Shown: positions 1-9,148 of the stretch, piece by piece
How the letters are laid out: each line of letters opens with the position of its first letter
Position numbering within the stretch: position 1 is the first letter of the stretch
NCBI RefSeq assembly: GCF_004336635.1
Contig: NZ_SJXH01000005.1
Coordinates: 62,001 to 126,000, forward strand
From: Acinetobacter sp. ANC 4862
GTDB taxonomy: Bacteria > Pseudomonadota > Gammaproteobacteria > Pseudomonadales > Moraxellaceae
DNA length: 64,000 nt
Direction of reading: 5' to 3'
Position numbers and translations under genes: made by a program
Notes under the pieces: model-generated
Database searches by the model: none
Told to the model about the DNA's origin: nothing
The model's input: only the letters and a program-made list of their open reading frames with translations

Positions 1-1
1 C

Positions 2-427
2 GAAGACTCGATGAATGTCGCACGTCATATTCGCTTAAACTATCCGAATCTGAAACTTTTGGTTCGTGCACGAGATCGCCATCATGTGCATTTACTGCGT
101 GATTTAGGGGTAGAACATATCTGGCGTGAAACCTATTTATCATCACTGGGTATGGCCTATCGTGCCTTACGTGAATTGGATATCAGTGAAGAAGATGCTT
201 ATAAAAGCATTGAATTGTTTCGTGATTACGATGAAAAATTATTGATTCAGCAACAACGGGTCTATACCGATGAACAAAAGATTTATGAAACTCATCGTAA
301 TGCATTGGCAGAGCTGGAACACTTATTTGAAAGTGATGCTCAAATTCGTCAAGAACCGACTGGCGTCAATTTACAACGCGGCTTAGAACATCAGCGTATT
401 GATGTCACAAGAGATGATAGTAACTAG
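2..427 (+). CDS. Kef-type monovalent cation:proton antiporter, C-terminal end (partial)
   Basis: The reading frame is open from the left edge, so this is the 3' end of a gene that starts outside the window. The visible 141 residues begin in what looks like the last part of an RCK/TrkA-N nucleotide-binding domain (VARHIRLNYPNLKLLVRARD, then HVHLLRDLGVEHIWRETYLS), followed by a charged helical tail. In KefB/KefC-type CPA2 antiporters this cytoplasmic domain gates K+/H+ exchange at the inner membrane. The membrane domain is out of view, so KefB, KefC and YbaL-type assignments cannot be separated. hslO follows after about 50 bp on the same strand. Confidence 0.8.
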   Translation, partial: EDSMNVARHIRLNYPNLKLLVRARDRHHVHLLRDLGVEHIWRETYLSSLGMAYRALRELDISEEDAYKSIELFRDYDEKLLIQQQRVYTDEQKIYETHRNALAELEHLFESDAQIRQEPTGVNLQRGLEHQRIDVTRDDSN

Positions 428-477
428 CTTGTGTTTTACAATGTAGACACCATTAACACGGGCTATTGGAGAAATTT

Positions 478-1353
478 ATGTCTGAATTACGTCAACGCTT
501 TTATATTGAAAATTGCCCGATTCGTGGTGAAGTGGTGCATCTTGAAAGTGTTTTACAAACTATTCTTGCCCAACGTGACTATCCGCAAGCCATTCAAGTA
601 CTCTTAGGTGAAATGCTCAGTGCTACAGCCCTACTTGCAAGCACCCTTAAAATTAAAGGACGTATTAGCCTGCAAATTCAGGCAGCAGGTACCTTCAAAT
701 GGGCCATGGCGGAATGCAACCATTTAGGTGAATTACGTGCTTCAGCAGATTACGAAGAAGACCCGCGCTTCTTTCAAGCAGAAGACAGCAGCACGGTTTT
801 CAGAGCGCTGGTCAGTCCCGTACTGTTTATTAATATTGAACCTGAATTTGGTGAACGCTATCAGGGCATCGTTCCAATTGAACATGACACCTTAGCTGGT
901 TGTTTGATGCAGTATTATGATTTATCTGCACAAATTCCAACTAAAATCCGCTTGGCCAGTACTGCAGAACGTTCTGGCGGTTTACTGATTCAATTGTTAC
1001 CGCGTATTAATGAAGAAGAGCAGCAACTTGTCGATGACGATCTCTGGCCACGCCTGACCATGTTGACTGACACCTTAAAGCCAGAAGAGTTAACTGAGCT
1101 TGAAGCCACAGAAATTCTCTATCGTTTGTACAATGAAGAAGATGTTCGCTTGCCAGAAGTCGAGCAATTAAGCTTTGGTTGTACCTGTTCTAAAGACCGT
1201 TGTGCCAATGCATTGATTCAAATTGGTGTTGAAGCGGTACGTGAAACCTTGGAGTTTCAAAATCCGATTACCATGGATTGCCAGTTCTGCAGCACCCGAT
1301 ACAGCTTTACAGCCGAAGAAGCCTTTGGATTATTTGGTAAACATCTGAGTTAA
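478..1353 (+). CDS. hslO: Hsp33 redox-regulated holdase chaperone
   Basis: Cytoplasmic chaperone activated by oxidation; it binds unfolding proteins under combined oxidative and heat stress. The 291-residue length fits the family. The C-terminal redox switch is intact: C-x-C at about residues 235/237 (FGCTCSKDRC) and C-x-x-C at about 268/271 (MDCQFC), which hold zinc when reduced. I chose ATG 478 over an in-frame TTG at 466 because GGAG lies 7 bases before the ATG and the protein then begins MSELRQRF. A strong terminator follows, so it appears to be the last gene of its transcript. Confidence 0.95.
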   Translation: MSELRQRFYIENCPIRGEVVHLESVLQTILAQRDYPQAIQVLLGEMLSATALLASTLKIKGRISLQIQAAGTFKWAMAECNHLGELRASADYEEDPRFFQAEDSSTVFRALVSPVLFINIEPEFGERYQGIVPIEHDTLAGCLMQYYDLSAQIPTKIRLASTAERSGGLLIQLLPRINEEEQQLVDDDLWPRLTMLTDTLKPEELTELEATEILYRLYNEEDVRLPEVEQLSFGCTCSKDRCANALIQIGVEAVRETLEFQNPITMDCQFCSTRYSFTAEEAFGLFGKHLS

Positions 1354-1368
1354 TTCAACTCAAGTCGG

Positions 1369-1401
1369 TAAAAAGAGTAGCCATATGGCTGCTCTTTTTT
1401 A
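1369..1401 (+). terminator. Rho-independent terminator after hslO
   Basis: Inverted repeat AAAAGAGTAGCC / GGCTGCTCTTTT around a short ATAT loop (one G-T pair), followed by T residues, 17 bp after the hslO stop. Confidence 0.85.
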
Positions 1402-1567
1402 ATGCTAAATTTAACTTTCCTCCTGTCTGTTTCCTGATTTAGATGCAAGTTTGTGACTTGTAATCTGGTTGTTTTTCAGTAAAATTCCATACCGAAATAA
1501 AGCAAATAATGTCAATAAAGCTTTTATTTCTAATACATAAAAATAAATTAATGAGTGGAATATTTAC

Positions 1568-2023
1568 ATGAACACAAAAATAATTTTGAGTGGATTAGTA
1601 CTTATTGCCAGTAGCATGATTCACGCAGAAACACCTGACTTAGCCGGCACATGGAAAACCATTGACGACAAAACAGGATATGCTCGTGCAGACGTTTTAA
1701 TCACCAAACAAAAAAATGGAATTTACCTTGGAAAAATTATCAAAGTTCATGCCATTCCAAACCGCACTGCTATTGATCATTGTGAAAAATGTAAAGGCGC
1801 ATTAAAAAATGCACCGCTAATCGGTCTTCCTATCTTTTCAGGCTTTAAGCAGAACCCTAAAAATAAAGATGAATTTATTGACGGTCATGTTCTAGATCCG
1901 CTTTCAGGTCATGTCTACCAGGGCAAAGGACGCCTTAATGTACGCGGAAATGTGCTTACACTACGCGGATTTATTGGGACAAGCCTGTTAGGTCGAACAG
2001 TGTCATGGATTAGGACTGAATAA
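1568..2023 (+). CDS. Secreted DUF2147 protein, copy 1 of 3
   Basis: 151 residues with a signal peptide (MNTKIILSGLVLIASSMIHA, then ETPD), so probably periplasmic. The mature part is one DUF2147 domain: GTWKTIDDKTGYARADV near the start, a C-x-x-C pair (CEKC) in the middle, and a LDPLSGHVYQGKGRL plus GRTVSWI ending. The family has no firmly established biochemical role, and it is often seen as small secreted proteins in Gram-negatives. This is the first of three tandem paralogues (next at 2247 and 2895), each with its own upstream spacer of 190-225 bp, which suggests separate promoters. Nothing looks broken. Confidence 0.85.
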   Translation: MNTKIILSGLVLIASSMIHAETPDLAGTWKTIDDKTGYARADVLITKQKNGIYLGKIIKVHAIPNRTAIDHCEKCKGALKNAPLIGLPIFSGFKQNPKNKDEFIDGHVLDPLSGHVYQGKGRLNVRGNVLTLRGFIGTSLLGRTVSWIRTE

Positions 2024-2246
2024 AAATTATCTTCAGTCATCACAGGTTTTTATATCAAAACTTGTGATTTTATCTAGCCCATTTCTTAATTCATTTTTAC
2101 GAGCTTATTCACATAATAACGTTATTAATTTTTACTTATTTAACTGGTAATAACCGCTTAAATTCGTTATAAATAAAACCATAATTTTTTTATGCCTTTA
2201 TTGTGTTAGGTATTTTTCTCTCATTTTACTTGGGGTTAAACGGTTT

Positions 2247-2708
2247 ATGAACTCAAAATTACGTACTTCTCTTTTTCTGTTGTTGACTGGAACAATCAGC
2301 TTTTCTAGCTTTGCTTCTACCGATCCTTTAATTGGCAAATGGAAAACCATTGATGACAGAACGGGCTACTCATTATCGGATGTGATTATTCAAAAAGATA
2401 AGAATAATCATTATTCCGCTACAATTATCGATGTTCGCGCTGTACCCGGTGCTTATCAAAATACAGTTTGCGAAAAATGTATCGGTGCCAATAAAAATAA
2501 ACCCCTGATTGGTATGACCATGCTTTCAGGTTTAACCCTGCATCCTGATAAGAATAATGAATTTATTGACGGTACTTTTTTAGATCCTGTTACAGGACAG
2601 CAATACCCTGCTCGTGCACGACTGGGCAATCATGGAAAACATTTGATTATTCGCGGATCTAAAGATGGTTCCGCTATCGGTCGAAATATTACCTGGGTCA
2701 AAAATTAA
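2247..2708 (+). CDS. Secreted DUF2147 protein, copy 2 of 3
   Basis: 153 residues, signal peptide (hydrophobic LFLLLTGTISFSSFAS), then a DUF2147 domain sharing the block GKWKTIDDRTGYS with copy 3 and carrying a CEKC pair and LDPVTGQQYPARARL. It is clearly homologous to both neighbours but diverged enough that this is not a recent duplication. A GGGG tract lies upstream of the ATG. A terminator directly follows, so copies 2 and 3 are separate transcription units. Function unknown; a periplasmic or surface stress role would be a guess. Confidence 0.85.
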   Translation: MNSKLRTSLFLLLTGTISFSSFASTDPLIGKWKTIDDRTGYSLSDVIIQKDKNNHYSATIIDVRAVPGAYQNTVCEKCIGANKNKPLIGMTMLSGLTLHPDKNNEFIDGTFLDPVTGQQYPARARLGNHGKHLIIRGSKDGSAIGRNITWVKN

Positions 2709-2714
2709 TCCTCT

Positions 2715-2741
2715 AAAAGCCCGGTTCGGGGCTTTTTTTAA
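2715..2741 (+). terminator. Terminator after DUF2147 copy 2
   Basis: AAAAGCCC / GGGGCTTTTTT arms around GGTTC with a T tract, 7 bp downstream of the stop codon. Confidence 0.85.
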
Positions 2742-2894
2742 TATCAATTAATCTAAAAAAATAAAGCAACAAACATAATTCATTGTTTCTGTGAGACATT
2801 TGGCTTTTATTTGTTTGATTTTTCAAGTAATTATCGCTATAAATTAGGTGTTTTACTCTAAAACTATAAACATTTCATTTTAAGGGGGAGATTA

Positions 2895-3362
2895 ATGAAG
2901 AAGTTATATAAAGGTATTTTCGCAGGGATAATTTTGGCAACACTTTCTTCATTAAGTTTTGCTGAAAGCGGAAATGATCCTTTAGTCGGCAAATGGAAAA
3001 CCATTGATGACCGTACTGGTTATTCACGTGCCGATGTTGAAATTAGCAAAAAACCCGATGGTACTTATGAAGGTATTATTGTCGCGACCCGCAACGTTCC
3101 GGGATCGGAAAAAATGGGGATCTGTTCCAGTTGCCCAGGCAACTTAAAAAACAAACCCTTCCTCGGTTTACCTTTTATCTGGGGTTTTAAACAAAATCCG
3201 GATAACCCGCGTGAATTTAATCATGGTCGAGTACTGGATCCTATTGGCGGTAAAGTCTACAAAGGTAAGGCACGTCTAAGTGCAAGTGGCAGGCATTTAA
3301 ATCTTCGTGGTTATGTGGGAGTTTCAGTAATTGGACGCAGTGTAACCTGGATTAAATATTGA
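2895..3362 (+). CDS. Secreted DUF2147 protein, copy 3 of 3
   Basis: 155 residues with a signal peptide (KGIFAGIILATLSSLSFA, then ESGND) and a DUF2147 domain: GKWKTIDDRTGYSRADVEI, a C-x-x-C pair (CSSC), LDPIGGKVYKGKARL and a GRSVTWIKY end. A strong ribosome binding site (GGGGGAG) sits just before the ATG, better than those of the other copies, so this may be the best-expressed paralogue. The next gene on the same strand is cbpA, beyond a terminator. Function unknown. Confidence 0.85.
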   Translation: MKKLYKGIFAGIILATLSSLSFAESGNDPLVGKWKTIDDRTGYSRADVEISKKPDGTYEGIIVATRNVPGSEKMGICSSCPGNLKNKPFLGLPFIWGFKQNPDNPREFNHGRVLDPIGGKVYKGKARLSASGRHLNLRGYVGVSVIGRSVTWIKY

Positions 3363-3379
3363 TCTTATTCAAGATTTCT

Positions 3380-3409
3380 AAAGGCTCCTAAACAGGAGTC
3401 TTTTTTTTG
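3380..3409 (+). terminator. Terminator after DUF2147 copy 3
   Basis: AGGCTCCT / AGGAGTCT arms (one mismatch) around AAAC, followed by eight T residues. Confidence 0.8.
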
Positions 3410-3506
3410 TCATAACTTGAAACAATAAGGTACATATCTACACTATTTCAGTTTTATGAAAGGCATAATAATGATTAAAACATAACCAACTCCAGCTTAA
3501 GATTTT

Positions 3507-4475
3507 ATGTCTAAAAGTCATTATGAAGTTCTTGGCATTAATCGTAATGCCACACCCGATCAAATAAAGAAAGCCTATCGAAAATTGGCTCGAAAATATC
3601 ATCCGGACGTAAGCAAGGAAGCGGATGCAGAAGAAAAAATGCAAGCAATCAACGTTGCTTATGACACTTTAAGCAATGAAGAGAAAAAAGCCGAATATGA
3701 TTTTCAGCTTGATCATCCTGAAGCTTTTTATCAATCTGGGGCACAGACAGGTACAGGCGGTTTTGATAATAGCCGCTTCTACCGCCAAGGATTTGAGCAA
3801 CAGGGTCATTCAGACTTTAGTGGCTTTGAAGATCTTTTCGGACGTTTCGGTTCTGGCTTTGGTGGAGGGAATTATCAATATCAAAAGCAACAAAGACAGC
3901 AGCAGCGCAGTTATCAAGGTGAAGACCAACACGCCAGTATCGAAGTCGATGTGGCGATTGCATACCACGGATCAACCCAACAGATCACCTTGCAAATTCC
4001 GACTTTAAATGCATTTGGTGAAGCTGAAGTTCAGCGCAAAACATTACAGGTAAAAATCCCGAAAGGGATGAAAGAAGGTCAGCACATCCGCCTTGCAGGA
4101 CAAGGTCAAACGGGAGTCAATGGCGGAAAAAATGGCGATCTTTATATTGAAATTCACTATAAAGACACCGACAAAATTCGAGTTGAAGGCGCAGATATTT
4201 ACTACACCATCAATGTCGCACCATGGGAAGCAGCATTAGGACAAAGTATTGAAACTTCAACGCCTGAAGGGACGAAAGTTCAGGTGAATCTGCCTAAAAA
4301 TGCCAAGACAGGTCAGCAACTTCGGCTAAAAGGCAAAGGGATACCCAGCAAAACACCAGGTCATTTATTCCTGGTTTTAAATATCGTGTATCCAGCTGCG
4401 CAAACTGAACATGAACAGCAGGCTTATCAAGCTTTTGCGAAAGCTTTTTCAGCATTTAAGCCTCGCAATGCCTAA
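3507..4475 (+). CDS. cbpA: CbpA, class B J-domain co-chaperone (curved-DNA binding protein)
   Basis: 322 residues. Residues about 1-65 form a J domain with the HPD tripeptide (KYHPDVSKE), which stimulates DnaK ATPase activity. A Gly/Phe-rich stretch follows (about 80-125: GFEDLFGRFGSGFGGGNY), then two beta-sandwich substrate-binding domains with KIPKGMKEGQHIRLAGQGQ. There is no CxxCxGxG zinc module, which separates it from DnaJ. In E. coli CbpA also binds curved DNA. The gene is 10 bp upstream of cbpM, encoding its specific modulator, so the two are almost certainly co-transcribed. Confidence 0.93.
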   Translation: MSKSHYEVLGINRNATPDQIKKAYRKLARKYHPDVSKEADAEEKMQAINVAYDTLSNEEKKAEYDFQLDHPEAFYQSGAQTGTGGFDNSRFYRQGFEQQGHSDFSGFEDLFGRFGSGFGGGNYQYQKQQRQQQRSYQGEDQHASIEVDVAIAYHGSTQQITLQIPTLNAFGEAEVQRKTLQVKIPKGMKEGQHIRLAGQGQTGVNGGKNGDLYIEIHYKDTDKIRVEGADIYYTINVAPWEAALGQSIETSTPEGTKVQVNLPKNAKTGQQLRLKGKGIPSKTPGHLFLVLNIVYPAAQTEHEQQAYQAFAKAFSAFKPRNA

Positions 4476-4485
4476 GGAGAGAATC

Positions 4486-4824
4486 ATGACCACTATTCAT
4501 TATCGTGAAATTATATGTGATGGGTTTAATCATGCGGAAGTCATTGATGAGCATCATAGTTTTGATTTAAAGCATTTTGCTGATGCCTGTGGACAAAGTC
4601 CTGAATGGGTTTTACAACTTCTTGAATACGATATTTTAGACACCCGCCCAGAAGAACGTATTCACCAGTTCTTTGGTGATGATGTTTCTCGTGCACGTCG
4701 TGCTTACCGTTTACAACGCGACTTTGATGCCAGTCTTTCTGCGGTGGCGATGATGTTGGATTTAATCGACGAAGTACAACAATTACGCAAGCAAGTTAAA
4801 CACATGAATGTAAAAGACTCTTGA
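4486..4824 (+). CDS. cbpM: CbpM chaperone modulator
   Basis: 112 residues. CbpM binds the J domain of CbpA and blocks both its co-chaperone and DNA-binding activities. The protein has the MerR-like N-terminal part followed by a helical tail (EWVLQLLEYDILDTRPEE, then SRARRAYRLQRDFDASLSAV and LIDEVQQLRKQVK), as in the family. The frame is open back into cbpA, but ATG 4486 is preferred because GGAGAG lies 5 bases upstream and the product then begins MTTIHYREII. It sits 10 bp after cbpA. Confidence 0.9.
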   Translation: MTTIHYREIICDGFNHAEVIDEHHSFDLKHFADACGQSPEWVLQLLEYDILDTRPEERIHQFFGDDVSRARRAYRLQRDFDASLSAVAMMLDLIDEVQQLRKQVKHMNVKDS

Positions 4825-4921
4825 TTGAGCCTTTAAAACTGAATCGTACTGTTCTATAGGGACAAGTATGTAGGTGTTATTTTTATCTTAAAAACCCATT
4901 TTGTGAGAATAATCTAGGCCT

Positions 4922-5188
4922 ATGAAAACCAAAGAATGTAATAAAAAAGTGAAAAAGATGTTTCCTGAACATCAGGAACTGATCCATAAACTACGTCATG
5001 ATGACCCTCATTTTGCCAAGATATTTGAGAGTCATCAGGAGCTGGATAAAGAAATCGCTCAACTTGAACTCAATCCGGTCAATCTGATCAATGATGATAT
5101 TGAGTCAATGAAGCGCAAAAAACTAAAAATAAAAGATGAGATTTATAAAATACTGACGCGAACTGCTCAAGTGGTTAATCTTTCTTAA
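4922..5188 (+). CDS. YdcH-like DUF465 small coiled-coil protein
   Basis: 88 residues, mostly one helical hairpin rich in K, E and L: MFPEHQELIHKLRHDDPHF and FESHQELDKEIAQLE, then MKRKKLKIKDEIYKIL. This matches the DUF465/YdcH family, whose E. coli member starts MFPEYRDLI; the function is not known. The start is uncertain: ATG 4922 gives a basic 12-residue extension, while ATG 4958 aligns with the usual family start. Neither has a strong ribosome binding site. A bidirectional terminator separates it from the convergent corA-like gene. Confidence 0.85.
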   Translation: MKTKECNKKVKKMFPEHQELIHKLRHDDPHFAKIFESHQELDKEIAQLELNPVNLINDDIESMKRKKLKIKDEIYKILTRTAQVVNLS

Positions 5189-5239
5189 CTTTTAACCTTA
5201 ATAAGAAAAGACAGATTATTCCACTTATCTGAGTTTAAG

Positions 5240-5270
5240 TTAAGCGCAACCTATATCTGGTTGCGCTTAA
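5240..5270. terminator. Bidirectional terminator between ydcH-like and corA-like genes
   Basis: Perfect 12-bp inverted repeat TTAAGCGCAACC / GGTTGCGCTTAA with a 7-base loop, between two convergent genes. T-rich flanks are modest on both strands. Confidence 0.75.
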
Positions 5271-5315
5271 AAACAAGATTGCTTTTTATAAAAGCGATTT
5301 ATAGAAAGCAAACCC

Positions 5316-6551
5316 CTATTTTAACTTGGTCAGTTTTTCGACTTCTTTCATGGTTTCTTTAACCGATTGCTTAATCGGCTCATAATCCAGGAACCAGAAT
5401 AGATTCACACGCTGGTCTTTATGTTGTTGGGCGAGTAAATCAATCACGCTCTTTTCCCCTCGCCCAACCAAATGTCTGCGATAAAAATAATAGACCAGCA
5501 ACACAGTGGTGATGAGCATGACAATCAACATACTCCAAAATCCGGTGGGTGATTTCAAACCTGGAATAAACTCAAAGTTCATCCCATACACGCCAGTCAA
5601 TAAAGTGAGCGGTGCAAAAATGGCGGTAATAATCGCCAAGATACGCATATTTTCATTGGTTTGATTGGCGATGGCTGAAAAATGCAAGTCGATTGCAGCT
5701 TGAATTGAAGCACGAAGACGAATGGTATGTTTTTGAATTCTTTCCACATGACTGACTAAATCATTCATACGGACCAGCATGATATCCTGTCGTTCAAACT
5801 TCTTCTTGCCTTTTAAATGCGGGTAATTATCGACAATTTCGTCACGCAGTTCTTGTAAAGCATCAATTTGTTCTTCGCAAAGATTTTCCACTTGTTGAAA
5901 AGACATGCTTTCTTGCAACAACTGATTCCACTTGGTAAACCGGCGATGCCCTTGCAACAGTTCCTGCTGCCAAAACTCAACTCGTCGGGTCAGCGGCATA
6001 CGCAAATCTAGATAGCCATCCACCATACTGTTTAGCAAGCGCAAAGATAAATCGAGTGGTGTAAGAGGAAGTTTTCGTGACTTATTTTGTTCTTGTGTAG
6101 AACGGATAAAATTGGTTTCAATACGGGAAATATAATTTTCTATCGCTTTATTACCTTGCTCACGCACCGTAATCAGCACTTGATGCGTCATGATAAAACT
6201 AATCGGTGTGGTGGCTAAACCAAACATGTTTTCATGTAGTTCAAGCGCCTGCTCACCCGTTTCTATTTCATCATCTGGGGTAATGAGTTTACGAAAAATA
6301 AGTAAATCATAGTCATCCATGGTATCAAATGCGCAAGGATGCTCTAAATTCAGAATATCTCTGACATGAAATTCGTTTAAGCACACAGGTGTATGCTGAT
6401 ATATTTCTTTTTGCCATGCCTCCGCACGAGTGACCACATCCCCCCGAGTACAATCGATCCAGATAAATTCAGGTTCGGCTTCAGCATTGAGCTCTTTTTG
6501 TATAAAAATATGATGTTCTGTCGGATGTTGGTAGAAATAATAAACCTGCAT
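5316..6551 (-). CDS. CorA-family divalent cation transporter
   Basis: 411 residues. Long soluble N-terminal domain ending in a stalk helix, then two membrane helices: the first (ILAIITAIFAPLTLLTGV) leads into the family signature YGMN, and the second is FWSMLIVMLITTVLLVYYFY. CorA proteins form inner-membrane pentamers importing Mg2+ (also Co2+ or Ni2+); ZntB relatives move Zn2+. The metal cannot be told from sequence. Unusually, about 55 residues follow TM2 (RRHLVGRGEK... to LTKLK), whereas E. coli CorA ends within a few residues of it. Standalone gene with convergent neighbour ydcH. Confidence 0.88.
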   Translation of the reverse strand: MQVYYFYQHPTEHHIFIQKELNAEAEPEFIWIDCTRGDVVTRAEAWQKEIYQHTPVCLNEFHVRDILNLEHPCAFDTMDDYDLLIFRKLITPDDEIETGEQALELHENMFGLATTPISFIMTHQVLITVREQGNKAIENYISRIETNFIRSTQEQNKSRKLPLTPLDLSLRLLNSMVDGYLDLRMPLTRRVEFWQQELLQGHRRFTKWNQLLQESMSFQQVENLCEEQIDALQELRDEIVDNYPHLKGKKKFERQDIMLVRMNDLVSHVERIQKHTIRLRASIQAAIDLHFSAIANQTNENMRILAIITAIFAPLTLLTGVYGMNFEFIPGLKSPTGFWSMLIVMLITTVLLVYYFYRRHLVGRGEKSVIDLLAQQHKDQRVNLFWFLDYEPIKQSVKETMKEVEKLTKLK

Positions 6552-6707
6552 TAAAACAATTCTCTATTCACAATTTTGCTTTTTTGTTGTTACTCGACAG
6601 AAACCTGAGCAACCCAATCTATCGGTCTTAAAATTATGAGCTGCGCTAAAAACTTAAGCAATCAAATAACACCTTATTTCCAAATCTCAATCCAAGTTAA
6701 ATCCCAA

Positions 6708-6762
6708 AAAAAAGCCCTGAGCAAGCCAAAGTGATGACTTTGACGAAGCTCAAGGCTTTTCA
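6708..6762 (-). terminator. Terminator downstream of pnp
   Basis: On the minus strand AAAAGCCTTGAGC pairs with GCTCAGGGCTTTT (one G-T pair), with an inner stem AAAGTCATCACTTT, followed by seven T residues. Confidence 0.8.
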
Positions 6763-6807
6763 TAGATTTTCATTCACATGAGTTAGCCCATGTGAATATT
6801 CAAGACA

Positions 6808-8901
6808 TTAAACTTGTTCGATGTCTTTCATCGTCAATTTAATACGACCACGGTTATCAACGTCAGCAACTTGTACTTTAATTTCCTGACCTTCTGTCAA
6901 TACGTCTGCAACATTGGCAATACGTTCGTTAGAAATTTGAGAAATATGAAGTAGGCCGTCAGTACCTGGCATGATGTTTACAAACGCACCGAATTCAACG
7001 ATACGGATGACTTTACCCGTATAAATTGTACCTGGTTCGATTTCAGCAGTAAGCGCCTGGATTTTAGCAACCGCAGCAGCCGCAGCTGCTTTAGTTTCAC
7101 CAAATACGCGAACTGTACCGTTATCTTCGATATCAATTGCCGCTTTAGTTTCTTCAGTAATTGCACGAATAGTCGCGCCGCCTTTACCGATTACATCACG
7201 GATTTTGTCCGGGTTGATGTTGATCACCTGGAATGTAGGCGCATGCATAGAAATTTCAGGACGAGCGCGTGAAATCACTTGATTCATTGCGTTCAGGATG
7301 TGCATACGACCCGCATAAGCCTGGTTCAATGCAGCTTCCATGATTTCTTCAGTGATACCTTCGATCTTGATATCCATTTGAAGCGCAGTAATACCGTTTG
7401 CAGAACCGGCTACTTTAAAGTCCATGTCACCTAAGTGATCTTCATCACCCAAGATGTCAGAAAGAACTGCAAAACGCTCGCCTTCTTTCACTAGACCCAT
7501 TGCAATACCCGCAACTGGTGCTTTCAATGGAACACCTGCATCCATAAGTGATAATGAAGCACCACATACAGAAGCCATTGAAGATGAACCGTTAGATTCA
7601 GTGATGTCAGATACGATACGGATTACATACGGGAAGCGGTCAGCTGGTGGAAGCACGGCTTGAACACCACGACGCGCCAAACGGCCATGACCGATTTCAC
7701 GACGTTTAGGACCAGATTCACGACCCGTTTCACCTACAGAGTATGCAGGGAAGTTGTAGTGCAACATGAAGTTGTCAGTTTTAGTACCAGACAAAGTATC
7801 AACCATCAATGCATCACGTGTGTTACCCAAAGTTGTAGTAACCAATGCTTGAGTTTCACCACGTGTGAATAATGCTGAACCGTGTGCACGGTCAAGAACG
7901 CCAACTTGTACGTCTAAGCCACGAACAGTTTTCGTGTCACGGCCATCAATACGTGGTTTACCAGACAAGATGTTGTCACGAACAGTACGGTATTTAAGAT
8001 CTTCGAATAATTCGTTCACTTCGTCAGCAATACCCGTTTCGTCATTTTCTGGAACGAATTGAGCAATGGCTTCAGCATAAAGTGCATCAAGCGCCGCATA
8101 ACGGTCTTGTTTAACTGCAATGGTGTATGCTTCAGAGATTTTCGCTTCGAATGCTTCTTTTAATTGAGCAAGAAGCGCTTCATTTTTAACTGGAGCAGTC
8201 CAAGTAGATTCAACCGCGCCTGCAGCAGCAGCAAATTCTTTAATCGCCTGGATCGCGATTTGCATTTCGTCATGACCGAAAAGTACAGCACCCAGCATTT
8301 GGTCTTCTGAAAGTTCTTTCGCTTCAGATTCAACCATAAGCACTGCAGATTCAGTACCCGCAACAACAAGATCAAGATCAGATTCTTTCAATTGTTCGTA
8401 GTTCGGGTTAAGAATATATTCGCCGTTGATTAAACCAACACGCGCACCCGCGATTGGACCACGGAACGGAGTACCTGCAATTGACATTGCAGCTGAAGTA
8501 CCGAGCATTGCAGCAATGTCAGCATCCATGGTTTTATCAGAAGAAATAACAGTTGCTGTTACCTGGATTTCGTTGAAGTAACCTTCTGGGAACAACGGAC
8601 GAATTGGACGGTCGATTAAGCGTGAAATTAAAGTTTCAGCTTCAGACGCACGGCCTTCACGTTTACCATAGCCACCTGGGATACGACCGGCAGCATATTG
8701 TTTTTCTTGATAGTTAACAGTAAGTGGGAAGAAGTCCTGACCTGCTTTTGCTTTTGGTTGAGCAACAACAGCAACAAGTACAGTTACACCGCCCATAGTG
8801 ATTACAACTGTGTTTGCTTGACGTGCAACACGACCAGTTTCTAGTACAACCTGGTGTTGACCGAACTGGAATTCTTTACGAATAATATTAAACATCGACA
8901 T
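6808..8901 (-). CDS. pnp: Polynucleotide phosphorylase
   Basis: 697 residues, normal length. Phosphorolytic 3'-to-5' exoribonuclease, core of the RNA degradosome, trimeric and cytoplasmic. Two RNase PH domains flank a helical domain; the second carries the [19 protein letters not shown] and [19 protein letters not shown] blocks with catalytic acidic residues. A KH domain ([12 protein letters not shown]) and an S1 domain ([18 protein letters not shown]) follow at the C terminus. ATG 8901 or ATG 8895, two codons apart, could be used; 8901 is nearer the AGGAAAC upstream. rpsO lies 247 bp upstream on the same strand, as in E. coli. Confidence 0.98.
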   Translation of the reverse strand: MSMFNIIRKEFQFGQHQVVLETGRVARQANTVVITMGGVTVLVAVVAQPKAKAGQDFFPLTVNYQEKQYAAGRIPGGYGKREGRASEAETLISRLIDRPIRPLFPEGYFNEIQVTATVISSDKTMDADIAAMLGTSAAMSIAGTPFRGPIAGARVGLINGEYILNPNYEQLKESDLDLVVAGTESAVLMVESEAKELSEDQMLGAVLFGHDEMQIAIQAIKEFAAAAGAVESTWTAPVKNEALLAQLKEAFEAKISEAYTIAVKQDRYAALDALYAEAIAQFVPENDETGIADEVNELFEDLKYRTVRDNILSGKPRIDGRDTKTVRGLDVQVGVLDRAHGSALFTRGETQALVTTTLGNTRDALMVDTLSGTKTDNFMLHYNFPAYSVGETGRESGPKRREIGHGRLARRGVQAVLPPADRFPYVIRIVSDITESNGSSSMASVCGASLSLMDAGVPLKAPVAGIAMGLVKEGERFAVLSDILGDEDHLGDMDFKVAGSANGITALQMDIKIEGITEEIMEAALNQAYAGRMHILNAMNQVISRARPEISMHAPTFQVININPDKIRDVIGKGGATIRAITEETKAAIDIEDNGTVRVFGETKAAAAAAVAKIQALTAEIEPGTIYTGKVIRIVEFGAFVNIMPGTDGLLHISQISNERIANVADVLTEGQEIKVQVADVDNRGRIKLTMKDIEQV

Positions 8902-9037
8902 GTATTTTTGTTTCCTGATTTTATTCTAGTGGAGACCCCTAAGGTTTGGCATTCACATTACTCAGCTGTAAGTATAAATGACAAAGCTTAGAAGCCGACC
9001 TCACCAGATTGTCAAAACACTAATTTAAGACACAAAG

Positions 9038-9060
9038 AAGGAGCGAAACAATCGCCCCTT
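9038..9060 (-). terminator. Hairpin, probable rpsO terminator or attenuator
   Basis: Minus-strand AAGGGGCGA / TCGCTCCTT with a 5-base loop, followed by CTTTGTGTCTT. It lies between rpsO and pnp, where E. coli has a partial terminator and RNase III processing site, so partial read-through into pnp is likely. Confidence 0.5.
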
Positions 9061-9065
9061 CCCAA

Positions 9066-9085
9066 TACCTGGCCGAAGCCAGGTA
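9066..9085 (-). other. Second rpsO-pnp intergenic hairpin
   Basis: Perfect 8-bp stem TACCTGGC / GCCAGGTA closed by a 4-base loop (CGAA on the plus strand, TTCG on the transcribed minus strand, a very stable UUCG tetraloop). No T run follows directly, so it is more likely an RNA-processing or stability element of the rpsO-pnp transcript than a terminator. Confidence 0.55.
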
Positions 9086-9148
9086 GACTTTCTTTTTCAG
9101 TCTGACAGCATTCAAAATGCAATAGTCCGAAAAATAAGTTTAATCGAA

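Noticed and set aside
3438-3644. 68-residue minus-strand ORF over the cbpA start
   Set aside because: It is antisense to the J-domain region of cbpA, has no ribosome binding site, and its hydrophobic sequence follows from the opposite strand.
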